DNA of 64,000 nucleotides from Roridomyces roridus (lineage: Eukaryota; Basidiomycota; Agaricomycetes; Agaricales; Mycenaceae): NCBI GenBank assembly GCA_029378245.1, contig JARKIF010000131.1, positions 28,319 to 92,318 of the forward strand, in the 5' to 3' direction. This document shows positions 32,294 through 47,100 of the stretch, one piece after another. The notes under the pieces are model-generated. The model worked only from the letters and a program-made list of their open reading frames with translations. It was not told the origin of the DNA and ran no database searches. Both the position numbers and the translations under genes were made by a program. Position 1 is the first letter of the stretch. Each line of letters begins with the position of its first letter.

Positions 32294-33635
32294 ATGTCGG
32301 GATCGGGAATACCAGGATTGCCCGCTAGTCTGGATTTGTCGCCGCACCTGTCGGCTCACAAATATTTCCTCGTCTGCACATTGACTGTCGCGGCCTGGGA
32401 CACGCTTGTTCTCTCCCCTCGCACATGGAGGCTCTGGCGGAATGGCGGGTGGCCTGTTCTTAAGATTATTTTCCACTTTATGCGCGTCTTCATGCCTATC
32501 GAGTTTGCTATCGTGGGTGAGCACATCCCCCAAACCACCACCACTGGGCCCTCAATTTCGTCTAGCTGTCGGTTTCTTTGACACCAAATGGTCCATTAGC
32601 GTGCGTAAACTTGGACTCGTACTGCCGCTGCTTGCTCATATTCTTCTTGTAGACCTGCGAGAAGTTCTATCTCTTCGAGCCCATTTGCACTGCGATTCTG
32701 CTCGCCGCGGCCTCTGGTACGGACCAGGGCGCATCTTTGCTTGCAAACATGAAACTGACTGCCTCCAGCTGTGCATGTTATCCGCATTCACGCCATCTAC
32801 GACCGCAATCGCACCGTCCTCATGGGCATGGGCTCTCTTTTCGCCATTCAGGTCGTCGTTACCGCCGTCTGCTGTGGCTTTTACCGATGTAGGCGGACGG
32901 ACTTGTATTTAATTGCCAGCTTTCTCACGTCTAAATAGCCGTCCCCCTGCTCCAGGGTCAGGGATGCATCGCTGGACCCAGGCACAACTGGGTCGGCATC
33001 TACTGGGTGGCGCCGACATTGCTCTACACCGCCTCGGCGGTGCTTGCGCTCATGCGGTCCATTAACTCGCTTCAGGCGAAGCCGCTCAGCGCGTGGAAAC
33101 TCATGCTCCGCGATGGCCTTAACCTCTATGGGGTCCGTATATATCACCGAGCAAGAGGACGAGACCACTAACGTCCGAATAACAGGCTATCTGGATCGTC
33201 AACATGGTCAACATGCTATTCTGGTTCATCATGAAGGCCGACGACATCTCGGACCCCATCAAGACCGTCGTGACCAGCATGGCTGCTGTTCTCACCACTT
33301 CCATGACCCTCCGCATCATCCTCGGCATCCGGGGCACCCTCGTTCACGGAGGGTCCTTTGCCCTCACTGGTTCGTCCGCGCCCACCGGTTCCAGCCGCGG
33401 AACGCACGTCATCTCTACCTCTCGCTCCGTTGCAGCTCCCACCCACTCGACGCCGCACACCTACACCCTCGATGACATGCGCTCCAAGCCCGAGGCGGTG
33501 TGGGAGGACAACAAGGGTATGGCACCGGGTGACGACAAGGCGCTCGGCATTGACGAGCGGGCTGTCACTCCGCCGAACATTGGTGTCAAGGTGACTATTG
33601 ACCGCGAGGTGGGCTACGATTCGTACGCCAAGTAG
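32294..33635 (+). CDS. DUF6533-type fungal seven-helix membrane protein
   Basis: Multiple short exons encode hydrophobic helices. The first region is HKYFLVCTLTVAAWDTLVLSP, a common DUF6533 start, and continues WPVLKIIFHFMRVFMPIEFAI. Then come CEKFYLFEPICTAILLAAAS and HVIRIHAIYDRNRTVLMGMGSL, with the characteristic 'R.xAIYDRNR' between helices. Later segments are HNWVGIYWVAPTLLYTASAVLALMR and IWIVNMVNMLFWFIM. The C-terminus is hydrophilic and Ser/Thr-rich. These proteins are abundant in Agaricomycetes and have no established ligand or function. Ends at 33635. Confidence 0.78.
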
Positions 33636-34248
33636 ACGTGGGCAGCCCAAAATTTCACCACATACTACTCTTTCTGCGATGGGATCTGACGGCGGAGGAT
33701 TTACTTACTATATTGACTTGCTTTCTGTTATCCTACATATGTGTGTTTTCGATGTGTATGATATAAATTATTCTGTTCCAAAAAACATCAGTGTTCCTGG
33801 AAGATGGATGAACAGCTGAGGTAGCGTCTTGATTGAGATGATTGCGGGGTAGTGAGATTGAAATAGAGCGAGCGAGGAACCAGCGATCCAACAGAGCAGC
33901 TTGGAAGGCCTTGAACCTTCTGCATCTGTCACTCGAGACCAGACAGTAATCTCGCAAGTATAATTGGTGAATGGAAACGACGACCAGGTCGACCGCATGC
34001 ATTGCTAGAAATGACTTCTTCGGGAGTATACTTTGAAAAAAGCCTCAGTTGCCGAAAGAAAACTCGCAATCTGTTCTGTACAAATTTGCATCCGACCAAG
34101 TGGAGATTGGGTGACCTGGGTCGGGGTTCTATATGCATTCTAGACGCTTCTCCCAGCTGAGAGTATTTCCGGTGATTGTGTGTTGCATTCCAGGTTCATA
34201 AACGTCGTATCAATTACAGGGGGTATATCCAAAAGTCCTTCCGTGATA
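33636..34248. other. Intergenic region between two convergent membrane-protein genes
   Basis: No gene, tRNA or repeat is recognised. It is AT-richer than the flanking exons and presumably holds both 3' ends. Confidence 0.35.
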
Positions 34249-34334
34249 TCAGAACTTTGACCTTCTGAACTTGGTGTTTCTGAATGAAGGTAATGGCTCA
34301 GTTTTCAACACCGCCTCGAATCAATGGAATACAC

Positions 34335-35239
34335 TCACGGCCGAACACCCATGCAATAGCAGGCCCTCGCAGACAAAGCGATTACAGCCAGCCATGTCAA
34401 CACCGCCGCAGCCTGTCGGTTTCAATCATAAGTAAGTAGGATGAAGAAAAAGGAGACAAGTTGCTTACAAGACCCATCCAAGGCGCGTTCCCCCATTGAA
34501 CTCCGAGCTGCAGCTCCCCCTCGAGGCTGGGTAATTGACTCTTGGCTACAAGCACAAGCGCCAGGTCAATACCAAACACAGCGGTGGTAACCATGGCCGT
34601 GATAATAGCCAGCACGAGCGATAGGATGGTGAGTCCATGGGACGCGAGGAACAGCGAGGAGAAGAGCGTGATGAAGGAGAGGCCTGCGGCGATGGGATGC
34701 AGGACGAGCACGAACAACAAGACTTGCGAAACGGCGTTGATCACACCCTGCGATACGTCCGTCAACGCGACGATGTCTGCTGGGATCGTGTATCCAAGCA
34801 TGGGCCCGAAGCATTGTCCGTTATTCGCGAAGAACGTCGGCTGCGTGGATACAAGGTCATGATATAATCTCAACTCGCACGGTAAAAGGAACGCACTGCG
34901 TTTAGGACACTAACACGGAGATGAGGCACATTTTGAGGCGTCAGCAAAGGGCTCACCTCGTAGCACATACACCCCACACCCCGAACCTCAGCTCAGTAGC
35001 GACAGAAGTCGCCGGTTGACTGTGATGTTGCTCATTGAGAATTCGATTCGACGCGCAAAATAGGGTGACATGTCTGACCCAGTCCGCGTAGAAAAGACGC
35101 TAAGCAAGTAAATTGTCTTGATGATGGTGAGAGACAGCGACACGAGCAAGGAGAGCAGAAACGCGGAAAAGAGCAGAGCGACGCAGACGAAGCTCAGTGT
35201 GACATGGGCGACGAGAGGGCGGTGGTGGGGTTTGACCAT
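34335..35239 (-). CDS. SUR7/PalI-family four-helix membrane protein
   Basis: The start at 35239 leads into the first helix (VALLFSAFLLSLLVSLSLTIIKTIYLLSV). The extracellular loop has the family motif ELRFGVWGVCAT. The next exon encodes three further hydrophobic helices (AVSQVLLFVLVLHPIAAGLSFI; LASHGLTILSLVLAIITAMVT; ALVLVAKSQ boundary), and the last short exon gives WLAVIALSARACYCMGVRP with a stop at 34335. An alternative donor (GTGAGT) at the last codon could add a short exon ending at 34249. The family includes eisosome proteins and the PalI/Rim9 pH-sensing component at the plasma membrane. Confidence 0.75.
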
Positions 35240-35622
35240 GGCGGAGTTGCGTAGGTCCACCGCGCCAAGCAACTTAAGCTGCAGCTTGAGGGGCGAAGCA
35301 GAGACCAGGTCACCAGGAGCATGACATACGGCTAAAGTGGAGAAGCCGCTTCCATTTTAAGGTCACCCACGTTGTCGACTTTCTTCTTCCAGAGGCTGCC
35401 AGCATGCAGCGAGTGTGCTGGCTCATTGTCCTTGAAGCACCCATTCATTCGCAGAGGCTTCCAAGTCATTAGGAGCCATTAGGAGCGAGCTGAGAACTGA
35501 GACCATGAGCGTTGACGCGTCGACGCGAGTGCGGGCATAAGCGGACTTTGGACCGAAGCAAATCCAGTTTGCAAACCTCTTGCCGTCTACTCTAATAACG
35601 CCACGAACACGTAGTAACTGAA
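35240..35622. other. Intergenic region upstream of the SUR7/PalI gene
   Basis: No gene is seen. It contains a short direct repeat (CCATTAGGAGC-like, about 35468-35486). It must hold the promoter of the SUR7/PalI gene and the 3' end of GRC3. Confidence 0.3.
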
Positions 35623-37999
35623 TTACATCTGACCCTTCCGCATCAGGTTTCTCCTTACCCGGCGCCTCTCCCCTCCAAGTCCTTCTCCCTTTCCCCACTG
35701 CAAGTACGGCACACTACTCCGCTCCACCCCGGCGACCTCGTTGTCGTTTTCAGCCCGGAAGTCCAGCATTCCCCATACAGGAAGCTCCAACTCGCCCTTG
35801 ACGAGAACTCGACAATCTGCGAGTAAATGCGGTGGGAGAGGCGTGAGGACATGTATATGCGGCGAAGAAGGGGACACGGCGCGTATCAGCGCCAGCCCAC
35901 GACAGACGGAATTGGATGGCGAAGGCGGCATGAAGCCCTGAGTGTATGGCATCCCTTGACCAGATCCATTCATGTCGCTTTCGAGCGATCCAGCCTCACA
36001 CGAGACCAGTCCCACCAGGGCACCATTGAGCACACGATTGACTTCAGAGGGCACCACGTCCTCTGACCCAGCCCCGCACAGCACGACTTTATCCAAAGCC
36101 GAGCTCCAATCCACCTCATAAGGCGGATGAGCGCACAAGGGCAGGGCGGTATTCCACCCCACAGCCGTAACTTGTTCGATTCCCTTGGTCTGTGGCGGGA
36201 AGATCGCATGGAAATAAGATAATATGGCGATAGATCGATGATCCGAGGGGGAAAAGTTGGTCGTTGAGATGATAGGTCGCAGGAGGTGCACCTTTGTGTT
36301 TGGATTTTCTGGAGCAGGCTGAAGGTGCTCGTCGGAAAATGGCGCCTCGACTTGGAATATCTCGCTCGGCTGTGCAATTTCCTCGATTTTACGAGCCAAA
36401 TCGGCACCAAGGCCTTTTGTCCAGCCCATGGTGTTCACAATCAGAGGAATGGTGTCCGAAATCCGTGGATCCTCGTCCATGCCAGCATCAGTGGGTGATT
36501 GTACGTCCATTTGATACGTTTCTACGATCGCTTGTATGGCGGCCAGATATTGCGAAGGCGACGACTTTGGGGTCGTCATGCCTGTGTAATGCGCGAAATT
36601 CGGCAGAGTCGGATGAGAGAACGGGGGACCTAAACGGCATGAATATAAGGCAAAATTGTCTGAACAAGACAAAGTACCAAAGACTGGGGTGTCAATAATA
36701 TTGAGCGCCACCATGCCCGCAGGAGTGAATTCAGATTGTCCCAGATCACATTCAAGAAATGCGACTCTCCGATATCTGAGCAAATCATTAGCCACAACGA
36801 AGGAGAGAGAAGACATTGAGGTACCGTAAAAGTAGGCGATTCAGCAGGGTGCGAGCAAAAGTACTCTTGCCCGATTTCTTGTTGCCCTTGATGAGATACA
36901 CACCGGTCGAAGACTCGGATACCGACCCCAGGGCGGCCTCCCAAGTCGGTGGCAGAGTAAAGGGTTGTATATCTCTGTTCGGTTGAGTGAGCATATAAAC
37001 ACCCGGTATCCGAAGTTCATCGTCGGCCGCGTTGATTTGCTGCCACCGCGAAGGCTTGAAGACGCCTTCAAACGTGCGGCATATTTTACCCAGTTCCTCC
37101 ACACCGGTGTTGAGCGGTTGGATCACCACGAGAGTGCCATAGTTTTCGTATAACGGACGTAGGCGGGCGGGGGCATCGTTGAAAGACGACAGTTCATCGT
37201 TCAAGGCCTCCAAAATCGGTATTGGCGACGACCGCGGCGCAAAAACATTATGCGCCCTGGCCTCGGCGGGCATACGCACACCGCAAATAGAAACGGCACC
37301 TCGTAAAACCGTAAATGTGTACATCCCCAACAGACCAAGAGTCTCCCCTGCAGACAATCCCAGTACCGTTGCCGTATCACCGGAAAGCCCAAGTGCAGAA
37401 ATCTCTGCAGGCTGCAGCCAGACCGTGTTTTTGTTCGGAATGACACGGAAGGTCGTCAACGGCTGGGTTTCTGGTGGGGAGGCAGGATAAGCGCCGCTTT
37501 CCTCTTCCTCGTCGGATGAATCATTTAGGGGCGGAGCACTAGGCGACCATGCCCTCTGCTTTGACCGAGGAGGTGGGGGTGCTGGAGGTAGTTGCACCTC
37601 GTCCGACTCCGACTCTAGCTCCTCGTCCTCGTCCTCGTCCGAATCGATAACAACAATGCCATCCCCGTTCTTGAACGGATCGACCTGTTCAAAGTACCGA
37701 GCCTTCTTCTGCTCAACCTCCCGCTTTTTCTTGCGCTTCCTAGAGGCATCCGGACCTTGGGAGCTCGGTTTTCGTTTCGAGTTTGGACGCGAGTTGTTCG
37801 GAGTAGCTGGCGCAGGGGAGGCGGGGAGGGGCACTTCAATTGGCTTTGGAGGTGGAGCAGAGACAGCAGGAACGCCGCTGGCCGCCTGTGCAGCCTTTCG
37901 GGCAGCGATGGCACTGAGCATCAAAGTTTTTTGACTTGACACGACCTCGTGATCAAGACGCGTCCTCTCATCGGCGTGGTAAGACAATGCATATTTCAT
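35623..37999 (-). CDS. GRC3: Polynucleotide 5'-hydroxyl-kinase GRC3
   Basis: GRC3 phosphorylates the 5' end at the ITS2 cut during pre-rRNA processing, together with Las1, in the nucleolus. The N-terminal 170 residues are low complexity with a basic nuclear signal (RKRKKKREVEQKK) and an acidic block. The kinase core has the Walker A motif GNKKSGKST, then FLECDLGQSEFTPAGMVAL, and PLIVNTMGWTKGLG, which match the Clp1/GRC3 fold. Introns near 36778-36825 and 36630-36675 join these. The stop is at 35623. The first Met is at 37999; an internal Met at 37921 (MLSAIAARKAAQ) resembles the usual start of fungal GRC3 and may be the true one. Confidence 0.87.
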
Positions 38000-38230
38000 G
38001 TTTTAATCTGCGTACGATACCATACTCGCGGAGATTAAATAAGAACACAGAAGAAAAAATCGTACAATAGGATAGTACAAATTTGCTCTGGGCAGATTTT
38101 GGAAAACTGAATGCGGTGGAGGGTGGGGGGATGAGGGGTCGTGTGCAAAGTCCGTGAACGGAATCGGTGGTGGTACAACGAGAGAGATGAAATGCGTCTA
38201 CAGAGCAAAGCAATATAATAAAAGAGAGGA

Positions 38231-41200
38231 TTATTGGTTCTGGATAGATTTCAGCTCAGCGACAAGATGCTATGTCAACCGTCAGTAGAGCACATTTTAC
38301 TGCGTTCAAGTACTCACCTCAGCCTGCTTCTGGAGCATTTCCTCGCTCATGTTTGCCGAACTCGGGTCCAGACCAAGTTTGATACCGTATTTCAATAGCT
38401 GCACCATATAATACGGGTTGATGATAGTCTCCTTCTCCCCAAGAAGATTCTTGGCACTGGGAGCTTCCGCTGGAATCAAAAATCGTCAGCACCAAGGTCT
38501 CAGCGGCAATCTCGAAACACTCACGTTCTTGCGTCGCTAGCCAGCTCTGCTGCAACAACTCGGGAATCAGTGCCCTCTCCTTCGCGTTCCTCCTCAGACA
38601 ACTCTGAATGCTCGTAATCACATCCCCCCTCACCCTGCTCTTCAGATGATCCAGCTTCTTGGGTGGCGTCGTCGGACCATGTCCAGAAGACCCCTGCCTT
38701 GGCGGCGCAGGCACAGTCGGCGTCGCATACTCGGGGAAAGAAATTTCATAATCCGAATCCGGGATGGCCTTCATCTTCTGATACACTGAGAGGTGCTGGA
38801 ACGGAGGGTGCCCGTAGACCATCTGGTAAAGGATGCATCCCAACGACCAGACGTCGCTCGCACGCCCGACTTTGAGGCGACGCATCCCATCGGGGAGTTC
38901 GATGGCCTCGGGGCTCATGTAGTTGACGGTACCGACCTACAAGGACGTCAGATTGCGAACAGCTGTTTTAGAATCCATCCAACCTGGTGATCACGCTGGA
39001 TATTGGTAGTATCATTCGCAATCGCATTCGCAATCCCGAAATCTATCAGCTTGAGTTGTCCTCGTACAAGCACGAAATTAGCCGGCTTCAAGTCGGAATG
39101 CACAATCTTCTCCTCGTGTATCACGTGCACGGCTTGCAGCATCTGCGAAAAAAAACCGTCAGCTCGCAAGAAACCAAGTCAAAGCTCGAACTCACTTGTT
39201 GCCAATAATAAGCAACCCACACCATATTCAATGGCTCCTTCATCTGCTCGCTAATCAACCTCGCAAGGTCAATCTCTCCGCATTCCATCACCAGAAAGAG
39301 ATGCCCCTTGCTGCCCCCAGACCCAGGTTTGACCTCTGAATCAATAAGCCGTATAATCCGACTATTCCCATCAAGACGTTTGAGCAACGCAATCTCATTC
39401 ATATACCCGTTCATCGTCTCCGCGTCAGTCTTGTCGAGCGACACGCGCTTGATGGCAAACAGCTCATTCGTTTGACTCAGCACACGGAAGACGCGAGAAG
39501 AGCCTCCTTTGCCAATCATGTCGAGGCGCGCGTAGCCCTTCCGGTTGACCTGGATGGGTGTTGGTTAACAGAAACCAGCGAAATCGGGGAAATACTTACG
39601 ATAAAACTTCGCGAACCCGGCACGAGCGGCGGAGCCATCTGCATTTGTTGCTGCTGCTGTTGGACTTGCTGCTGTTGTTGCTGCGGCTGCTGGACAATCT
39701 GAGGCTTCGCCCGCTCCCGTACAGGTTCGCGTTCCTTTGGTTGACCATCCCACTCAACACCCTCCCGATCACCACTCCACGTACGAACCAACGACGTCGC
39801 GGGGGCAGACGCAGGGGTGAGCATTCCACTTGTCGTCTGCTGCTCGGGCGCAGTGCCACTCCGTCTATGTTTCGCCGGCACCAAAGGAGCAATGGACCCG
39901 GACGCCGTCGACGGCACAGCCTGCATGCTGCGTGCCGATGGTGAAAGCCGCGCCACGGGTGGGTTAGGCGCTGACGGCGATCCACTGAGTCCATTCAGTG
40001 GGGGATGAGGCACGGAGCGCAAAGTATCAGAGTCTCTCCGTCTGTGGGCGGGGAACTGCGAACGTTGCGAGTAGGGTTGACTGGTTGGGGATGGAGACTG
40101 TCGTGGGTGTTGGTACTGGGCATGGCGCTGCTCCCGTTGAATCTCGTCGGCATGTGCTTGGGCTTGGAGTTGCGCACGTCGTTCAGCATCGTCAGCTTCG
40201 CGGCGGTAATCTAGACAAGGCGTGAGTGGTTTGGGTGAAACTGGGATTCAAACACATACTTTGCTTGTCCCGTTCATCCATCATCACTCTCCGAGGTCCG
40301 TCGTTCGGCGTCGAGAAACCCAGGCTGGTGGTGGGTCGCGAAGAGGGTTGGGGGGGATTGCTTTGATAGTACATGTGTCCATCGTCCTCGTTGGCTATGC
40401 CCAGAAAGTAAATGACCTGGCACAGTGGAAGGGAAGAAACTCACCTGGTGCATGGGTAAGACTCGCGGAACGTCTCGGCCGTGTATTCCCAGACTGACTC
40501 AGGGAACCGTCACCGCGCGGCCGACCAGCAATGTCCTCATAATTTGGTGGTCGATCGTCCTCTGTGGAAAGTTGAACAGGAAATCGCGGCGAAAGAGTGT
40601 TTGTCGTACCCAAATCAGTGTCAATCTCGAGTGGCTCAGCAGGCTTTAGGGATTCGACCTTGGCAAAAGACGAGGAATTTGAACGCGTCGCAGCGGAGCG
40701 CTGGACGGGCCTTTGAGTCTGGCTTTGAGAACGCTGCAATCCAGCTGACTGGGAGCGCGCAGAGGCTGCATTCGCGTCGAGACGCGTGCGAACGAGTACA
40801 CGTGATGGTCCCTGTGGCTTCGTGCTCGGCGGTCCCGGAGTGGATGCCGAGACCACATAGGGGAACTCGTCCTGGAGGTCGGCTGCCAGTGGGAATGACG
40901 CTGGCCGTGCGACGCTCGCGAGGTTTTCCTTCTCCTCTTGCTGGTGTTCGTCGATGGCAGGGACACGACTCGCGGCAGATGGGCGTGAGTCGTGATTTAT
41001 ATCCCTGTCCTCGGCTGTGACACGTCGGGCCAAAGGCCTGACAGCGCGAAGGCCAGGGGTAAGTGACGCGGGCACGGAGGCAACGCGAACAAAAGGACGC
41101 GTCTGAGGATTTGGTTGAGGTGCATTTTGGGGGTTGAAGCTCTCGCTGCGTGAGAGACTGGAGCGTCTGGGGGGAATGGGTAGCGGGGACGGCAGCCGGA

Positions 41201-41402
41201 GGCCCTCGGAGGACTTGTCGTCTGGAGTGGTAGGCGTAGAGGATGACCGTCCACCCTTCGATAGTCGTACAATGTTTCCGTCTGAATCTTCGACATAGTC
41301 GAAAGACAGATCGCACAATTCGGAGTCGTCTGAATTGGCAGGGGACGCGGCCGGTGGTGGCGGCGATGGGCCACTCAGAGGCGGTGAGGGTGGTGAGGCC
41401 AT
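38231..41402 (-). CDS. MPS1: MPS1/TTK-family spindle checkpoint kinase
   Basis: The N-terminal 600 residues are Ser/Pro-rich with a Gln tract (39640-39700). The kinase domain follows: [41 protein letters not shown], then [20 protein letters not shown], where HSDLKPANF instead of HRDLKPxN is typical of Mps1. DFG is intact ([20 protein letters not shown]), and the activation segment ends [12 protein letters not shown]. The subdomain IX-XI region is complete ([19 protein letters not shown]). The final exon ends KSIQNQ with the stop at 38231. Mps1 phosphorylates kinetochore and spindle-pole proteins. The start at 41402 is preferred; an in-frame ATG at 41447 exists. Confidence 0.9.
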
Positions 41403-41974
41403 GACGGGAGATGAGGAAGTGAAAGCAAGAGGCGATAGCAAGGGCAAAGCAAAGAGCGAAAGCGAGAAACACGAGGCGTTGACTGGCGTTGAAAGTCAAC
41501 CAACTTGGTCACCCGCTGATGTGTGATGTGACTTCTCGCGTTTTGATGGCTTGGTCCTGATCTCACAACTGCCGTCATGTCCCAATCGAAGCTCCAATTC
41601 TTTACCCTCCAAGGAATCCAAAACTCATGTATCACTGTCAACGCAAGGAATCGCATACTATCCCGCCGAGAAAGAGATGCGACCGGCAGAATTGAAACGA
41701 AACCCGGTAATTGATAAGGGCACGAAAAGAAGGAAAGGATTGCCAAGATTCACTGGCCCAAGAAGACACGCCTAGCGTCGATTTGAAAATATCGACACAG
41801 AATGTTCACAATGTACTAGCTACTCGTCGTAGACGTGCGTGAAATCGCACACCTGGCCTTGAAGCAATGTCTTAGATACTCTCGTCGTAAAATTGCACGC
41901 GACGCTCACCAATTTTGCTTCCCCAAGCGATCATACCCTCAAAATCATCCGGTTCGCAACATGTCGCCGCCCGC
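41403..41974. other. Intergenic region upstream of MPS1
   Basis: No gene is recognised. A short inverted repeat, TCGATTTGAAAATATCGA (about 41776-41793), sits near the right side. It could be part of a 3' end. Confidence 0.3.
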
Positions 41975-42603
41975 CTAGGCCATCTTAGTCGTCGTCGCCT
42001 CCTTATTCACCGACTCCGCCTTATGCGTCGCCAACGATCGCGGCTGCGCCCCAAGTCTGTGGCCAGTTAGAGAGCCCACGCAGCATGTATGAGCACTCAC
42101 CTTCCGCTCTTCTGCTCCGAGCCCGTCCCAGAACACTTCAAAATCATCTTCCCGGGGATCTCTGCCGTTCGCTATCGCTTCGTCGTAGAATCGTCTCTTG
42201 CCCGCGTTTCTGCACCATACCAAGTTAGATCCGGGTGTAGAATGCACAGAATGGTTTACTTTCGACCAGTTTTAGAATTGTCCGGGCGTCTCAATGGCCC
42301 GTCAGGCACCCGGTCTCCCTGAGGTACAGGTATGAACCCTGTGGTGTTTTCCGGTGCGGTCACTCACATCTCCCGCACCTGTAGACAAGGGCGAGCTGTG
42401 AGCACGTGGATAGGGCGAGGTGAAGGCACTCACCGCCGCAAACGCAGCATTCCTGCCTACTCCGGGATTGGCTTCCATGAATGGTCCCAGGTTCTTGGCG
42501 AAGTACCGGTTATAACTACGCGCCAGAGCGTCCTGCGGGGACAGAGTTTCCTGGGGAAGAATCGTAATTGAACAAAAACAGAATCAGAGTCGCTGCTCAC
42601 CAT
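41975..42603 (-). CDS. Small intron-rich gene of unknown function
   Basis: Short exons with good splice sites can be joined: an ATG at 42603-42601 followed directly by a donor (GTGAGC), then ETLSPQDALARSYNRYFAKNLGPF and MEANPGVGRNAAFAAVREM, then after further introns AGKRRFYDEAIANGRDPREDDF with EVFWDGLGAEER, and a last exon ending TTTKMA at 41975. The total would be only about 110 residues, rich in charged helical sequence. The central introns are uncertain. I do not recognise a family. Conserved-looking aromatic and charged residues and clean splice signals argue that it is real. Confidence 0.42.
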
Positions 42604-42781
42604 TGTAGTCGGGACCAGTCGGGAACAAGATTGCAGGGAACGTTGGAGAACGTGACTGCGCGTTTGATGTGGCTGTACGTGTCTCGGATCAAAATTGACA
42701 ATCACATTCTTCTCTCCTACCCCGGCCACGGACTTATATTACGCGGACTACGAGCAGGCTCTGATACTACATACCCCAGCA

Positions 42782-44069
<1,288 letters not shown>

Positions 44070-44180
44070 AATACCCATAAAGTACATATTTCTATCTAAG
44101 CATGTGAATGGCGCTCATGTAGTACAAGTCAAGTTACATCTGCGACTCCTAGGTCCGCGTATTCCTTCCGTCCCACTTTC

Positions 44181-47100
44181 CTAATGTGATCTAATCTTCT
44201 CGATATGTAGACTCGCGTGGTCAAGGTAGCGATATATGCTATGAATCGCCGTATGCACACCATCCTCCTGCAGAAAGAATCAGTAAACAGTGGGTAAAGT
44301 GTAACGGAACCACCCACAGCCCGAATCCTCTCGCCCACAGCCGCAGCCTTCTCTTTCATGATCCTAGCCTACGTGAATTTCAATCCGGCGGAAAACAGAG
44401 ACAGCCACATACCGGCTCGTCGTGGCTTTGATCAGGGCTTCTGAAAAATCATGTGCGTGTAGACTTGGGACACGCAGACCGGCTCCGAGTTTCTGTACGC
44501 GGCTAGAGTACGATGCAAGTCAGACGAGTCGGACCGGGGATGCGTAGATGGAACAAACCTAGCCCAGAAGAATTGATCGCCTGCAGTGACCACTCAGTAC
44601 CTCGATGAATATTCCCTGGAGATAACGCACCAAACCAAGGCTTAATGAGAGTTGGTATTCCCGCGCGCAAGGACGCTCCCGTGGTCCCAGCCCCTCCGTG
44701 GTGCACAGCACTACAAAGTCGTTTATTTTCACCTCGGAGTTCAGTGGTAAGCACTCACGCGTCAATCTGTGGGAACAGCCAATCATGCGGGACCTTATCC
44801 AGCTGGTAACATTCAGGCGGAATCTCCACCTCAGGGTCTTTATCCGTATCCTTGCTCATCCGGGCACTCCACCCCTTTGAAATAATCGCTCGGACATCAG
44901 CCCTGAGAACCGCTTTCACGATCCTGGCGGTGACGCGATTCGGGTGCGGGACCGTAATTGACCCAAACCCTATATAGACAATCGGCTTGTTTTCCTGAGG
45001 CTCATCAATTTCTCCGTAACCAATCGAAACAAGACCCACCGCTCTCGCTTTGGCCATCCATTCGACTAAACCCGCCGGTGGAGTCCAATTGTTTCCTTCA
45101 GGATTATCAAGGAACCAGTAGCCGGAGATTGAAGTGGCATCGCTCCAGTCGAGGGGCTTGGGAACGACGGCGGATGAAAAGTTGTAAATGAAAGGAATAT
45201 TCGATTCGTTCAGTTGATGAATGTCCGTGTTGCCGATTTTCAGAGTATTTCTTCGCCAACGGTTTATCTATCGGGTGTCAAATGAGATAGTTGTTAAAGA
45301 GCAGTATTAACCTGTCCAGATGTGGCAGCCCACATGACGCTACTGTAGGGCGAGTTAGAATTGGACCACACATCAGAGCAAGTAGTGACCTGAACAAAAC
45401 ATAACTGCAGAAAGACATTAGTCAACGACATGCGCCAAAGGTTTCGACTCACGAAGCACTATTGATCGGCGCACTTTCAACCGGTGGCGAGAGGAAGGCG
45501 TGCGGAAATTCGGCCGTCTTGGTCCAAGGCATCGTAAAACACCTGAAATACGGAATATCTAGATTCAAAAATTAGTGAATAACGATATGAAGGATCTTTA
45601 ACCATACTGAGTGCCTCGGCAATATGTACGCCGCTCATAGCAGACGGCGACTCGAGAAGAATGTCAGCTCCTTGACATGATTCCCATGAGTCGACGAGCA
45701 GCGAATCGAGCCAAGGGCGGAAATTAGAAAGACTCTCTTTGAAAAACTCGGGGGAGAACATCTTGTTTTCGACACTTGAATCATATAAGTTGCCGTTCAT
45801 TCCATATTAGCAAAAACGCGCACCTGAGCTTCATAAGAGCACCGGGGTCTCCACCTGCCTGACGATGGCGGATTCCAAAGCTCTCAACCCACTCCTTGTA
45901 TTCCTCGTGCGTGACAATTGTATATGTATGCCCCTCCTTCATCAGTCCCAAGCCCAACGCAATGTACGGCTGAACATCGCCGCGTGATCCAATCGTCAAC
46001 GCCACAAAGTGCTTCGGCTCCGACTTGACGAGAACGTCCGACGGTAGATTGATCGCTCGGGGTAAACACTGCTGCTGCTTGGCGGAAATACCTTGAGCGA
46101 TGGCTGCTTGTAGCGATCTTTCGAGCGGAGAGAAGATGCCCGTCGCGGATCTAGAGGGCGTGGACACCGAGCTGGTTGCGGAGGTGGGGGTGTCGAAACC
46201 ACTGCTACTCGGCGTGCGCGGCTCGCGGGCCGTTCTGATAGCGATGTTGATCCGAGTGATGGCATCCCGTCGTTGCTCCTCAGTGCGGAATTGGAACTTG
46301 AGGTCCGGATGGCCCTCAATCTCCAGTAAAAGTCCGTAGCGGCAAGTACGGAAGGTGCTGAAGGGTTTGGCCTGCCGCACAGTCGAAGCGTGTAGGCGGT
46401 ATTTCAAATCAACTTGTGTTATGAATTTGCACCAAAAGCAGATGTAGTTGGTTGAGACGACGAAGACACCCGCAGAGTTGATGGTTCTGTGCACAGACGC
46501 TTTGGTCACTAAGGTCGATTCATCAGCATCCAGCTTGTGCAAAGGAAAAAAAAAACGGACTCCAGATTACTTCATCCGTGGCCAAGCCCAAAGCACGCCT
46601 CACTGTCTTCGCTTTCATATCCGCATCTCCCTCAGACTGATCTGTATTTGCGAACGAGATTGAAGCACAGTCTATGAAAATGGGGAGATCATCCGAGTTG
46701 GAGGGATGGCGCTGCTTGTAATCGGCGATGATCTGGCAATCGCATTAGAAAGACAAAACGATGATAGAGTGACGAACCTCAGGAAGGCGCAGATATTCAG
46801 CAACAGGATAGACTGTGCCTAGTCGGATTGTGTGCGGCTGCCTGTCGGTGCCGATCAACGACAGGGTTGCCAGACCGGGGAGACATTTGTCGAGGAATTC
46901 GGCGCTCTGTATGCGAGAAAGGGGGCAGCTGATTCGTATACCAGCAGTATCCTCAGCCAGAACCTCACGTCTGTGATGTCGGTAGAGGAACACGGCAGCT
47001 GTAAGTTCTTTCCTCCAATCTATCGCGGCTTCGACTGTATCAAATTCAGCCCATCCAGAGTTGATGCGGTCGGTGTCCCCCTGGTCCTCAAAGATGACAC

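Noticed and set aside
33870..33965. Possible tRNA-like sequence after the DUF6533 gene
   Set aside because: I could not pair acceptor and T arms, and no consistent B-box was found.
39640..39700. CTG/CAG run read as a microsatellite of interest
   Set aside because: It encodes a glutamine tract in the disordered N-terminus of MPS1, which is ordinary in fungal kinases.
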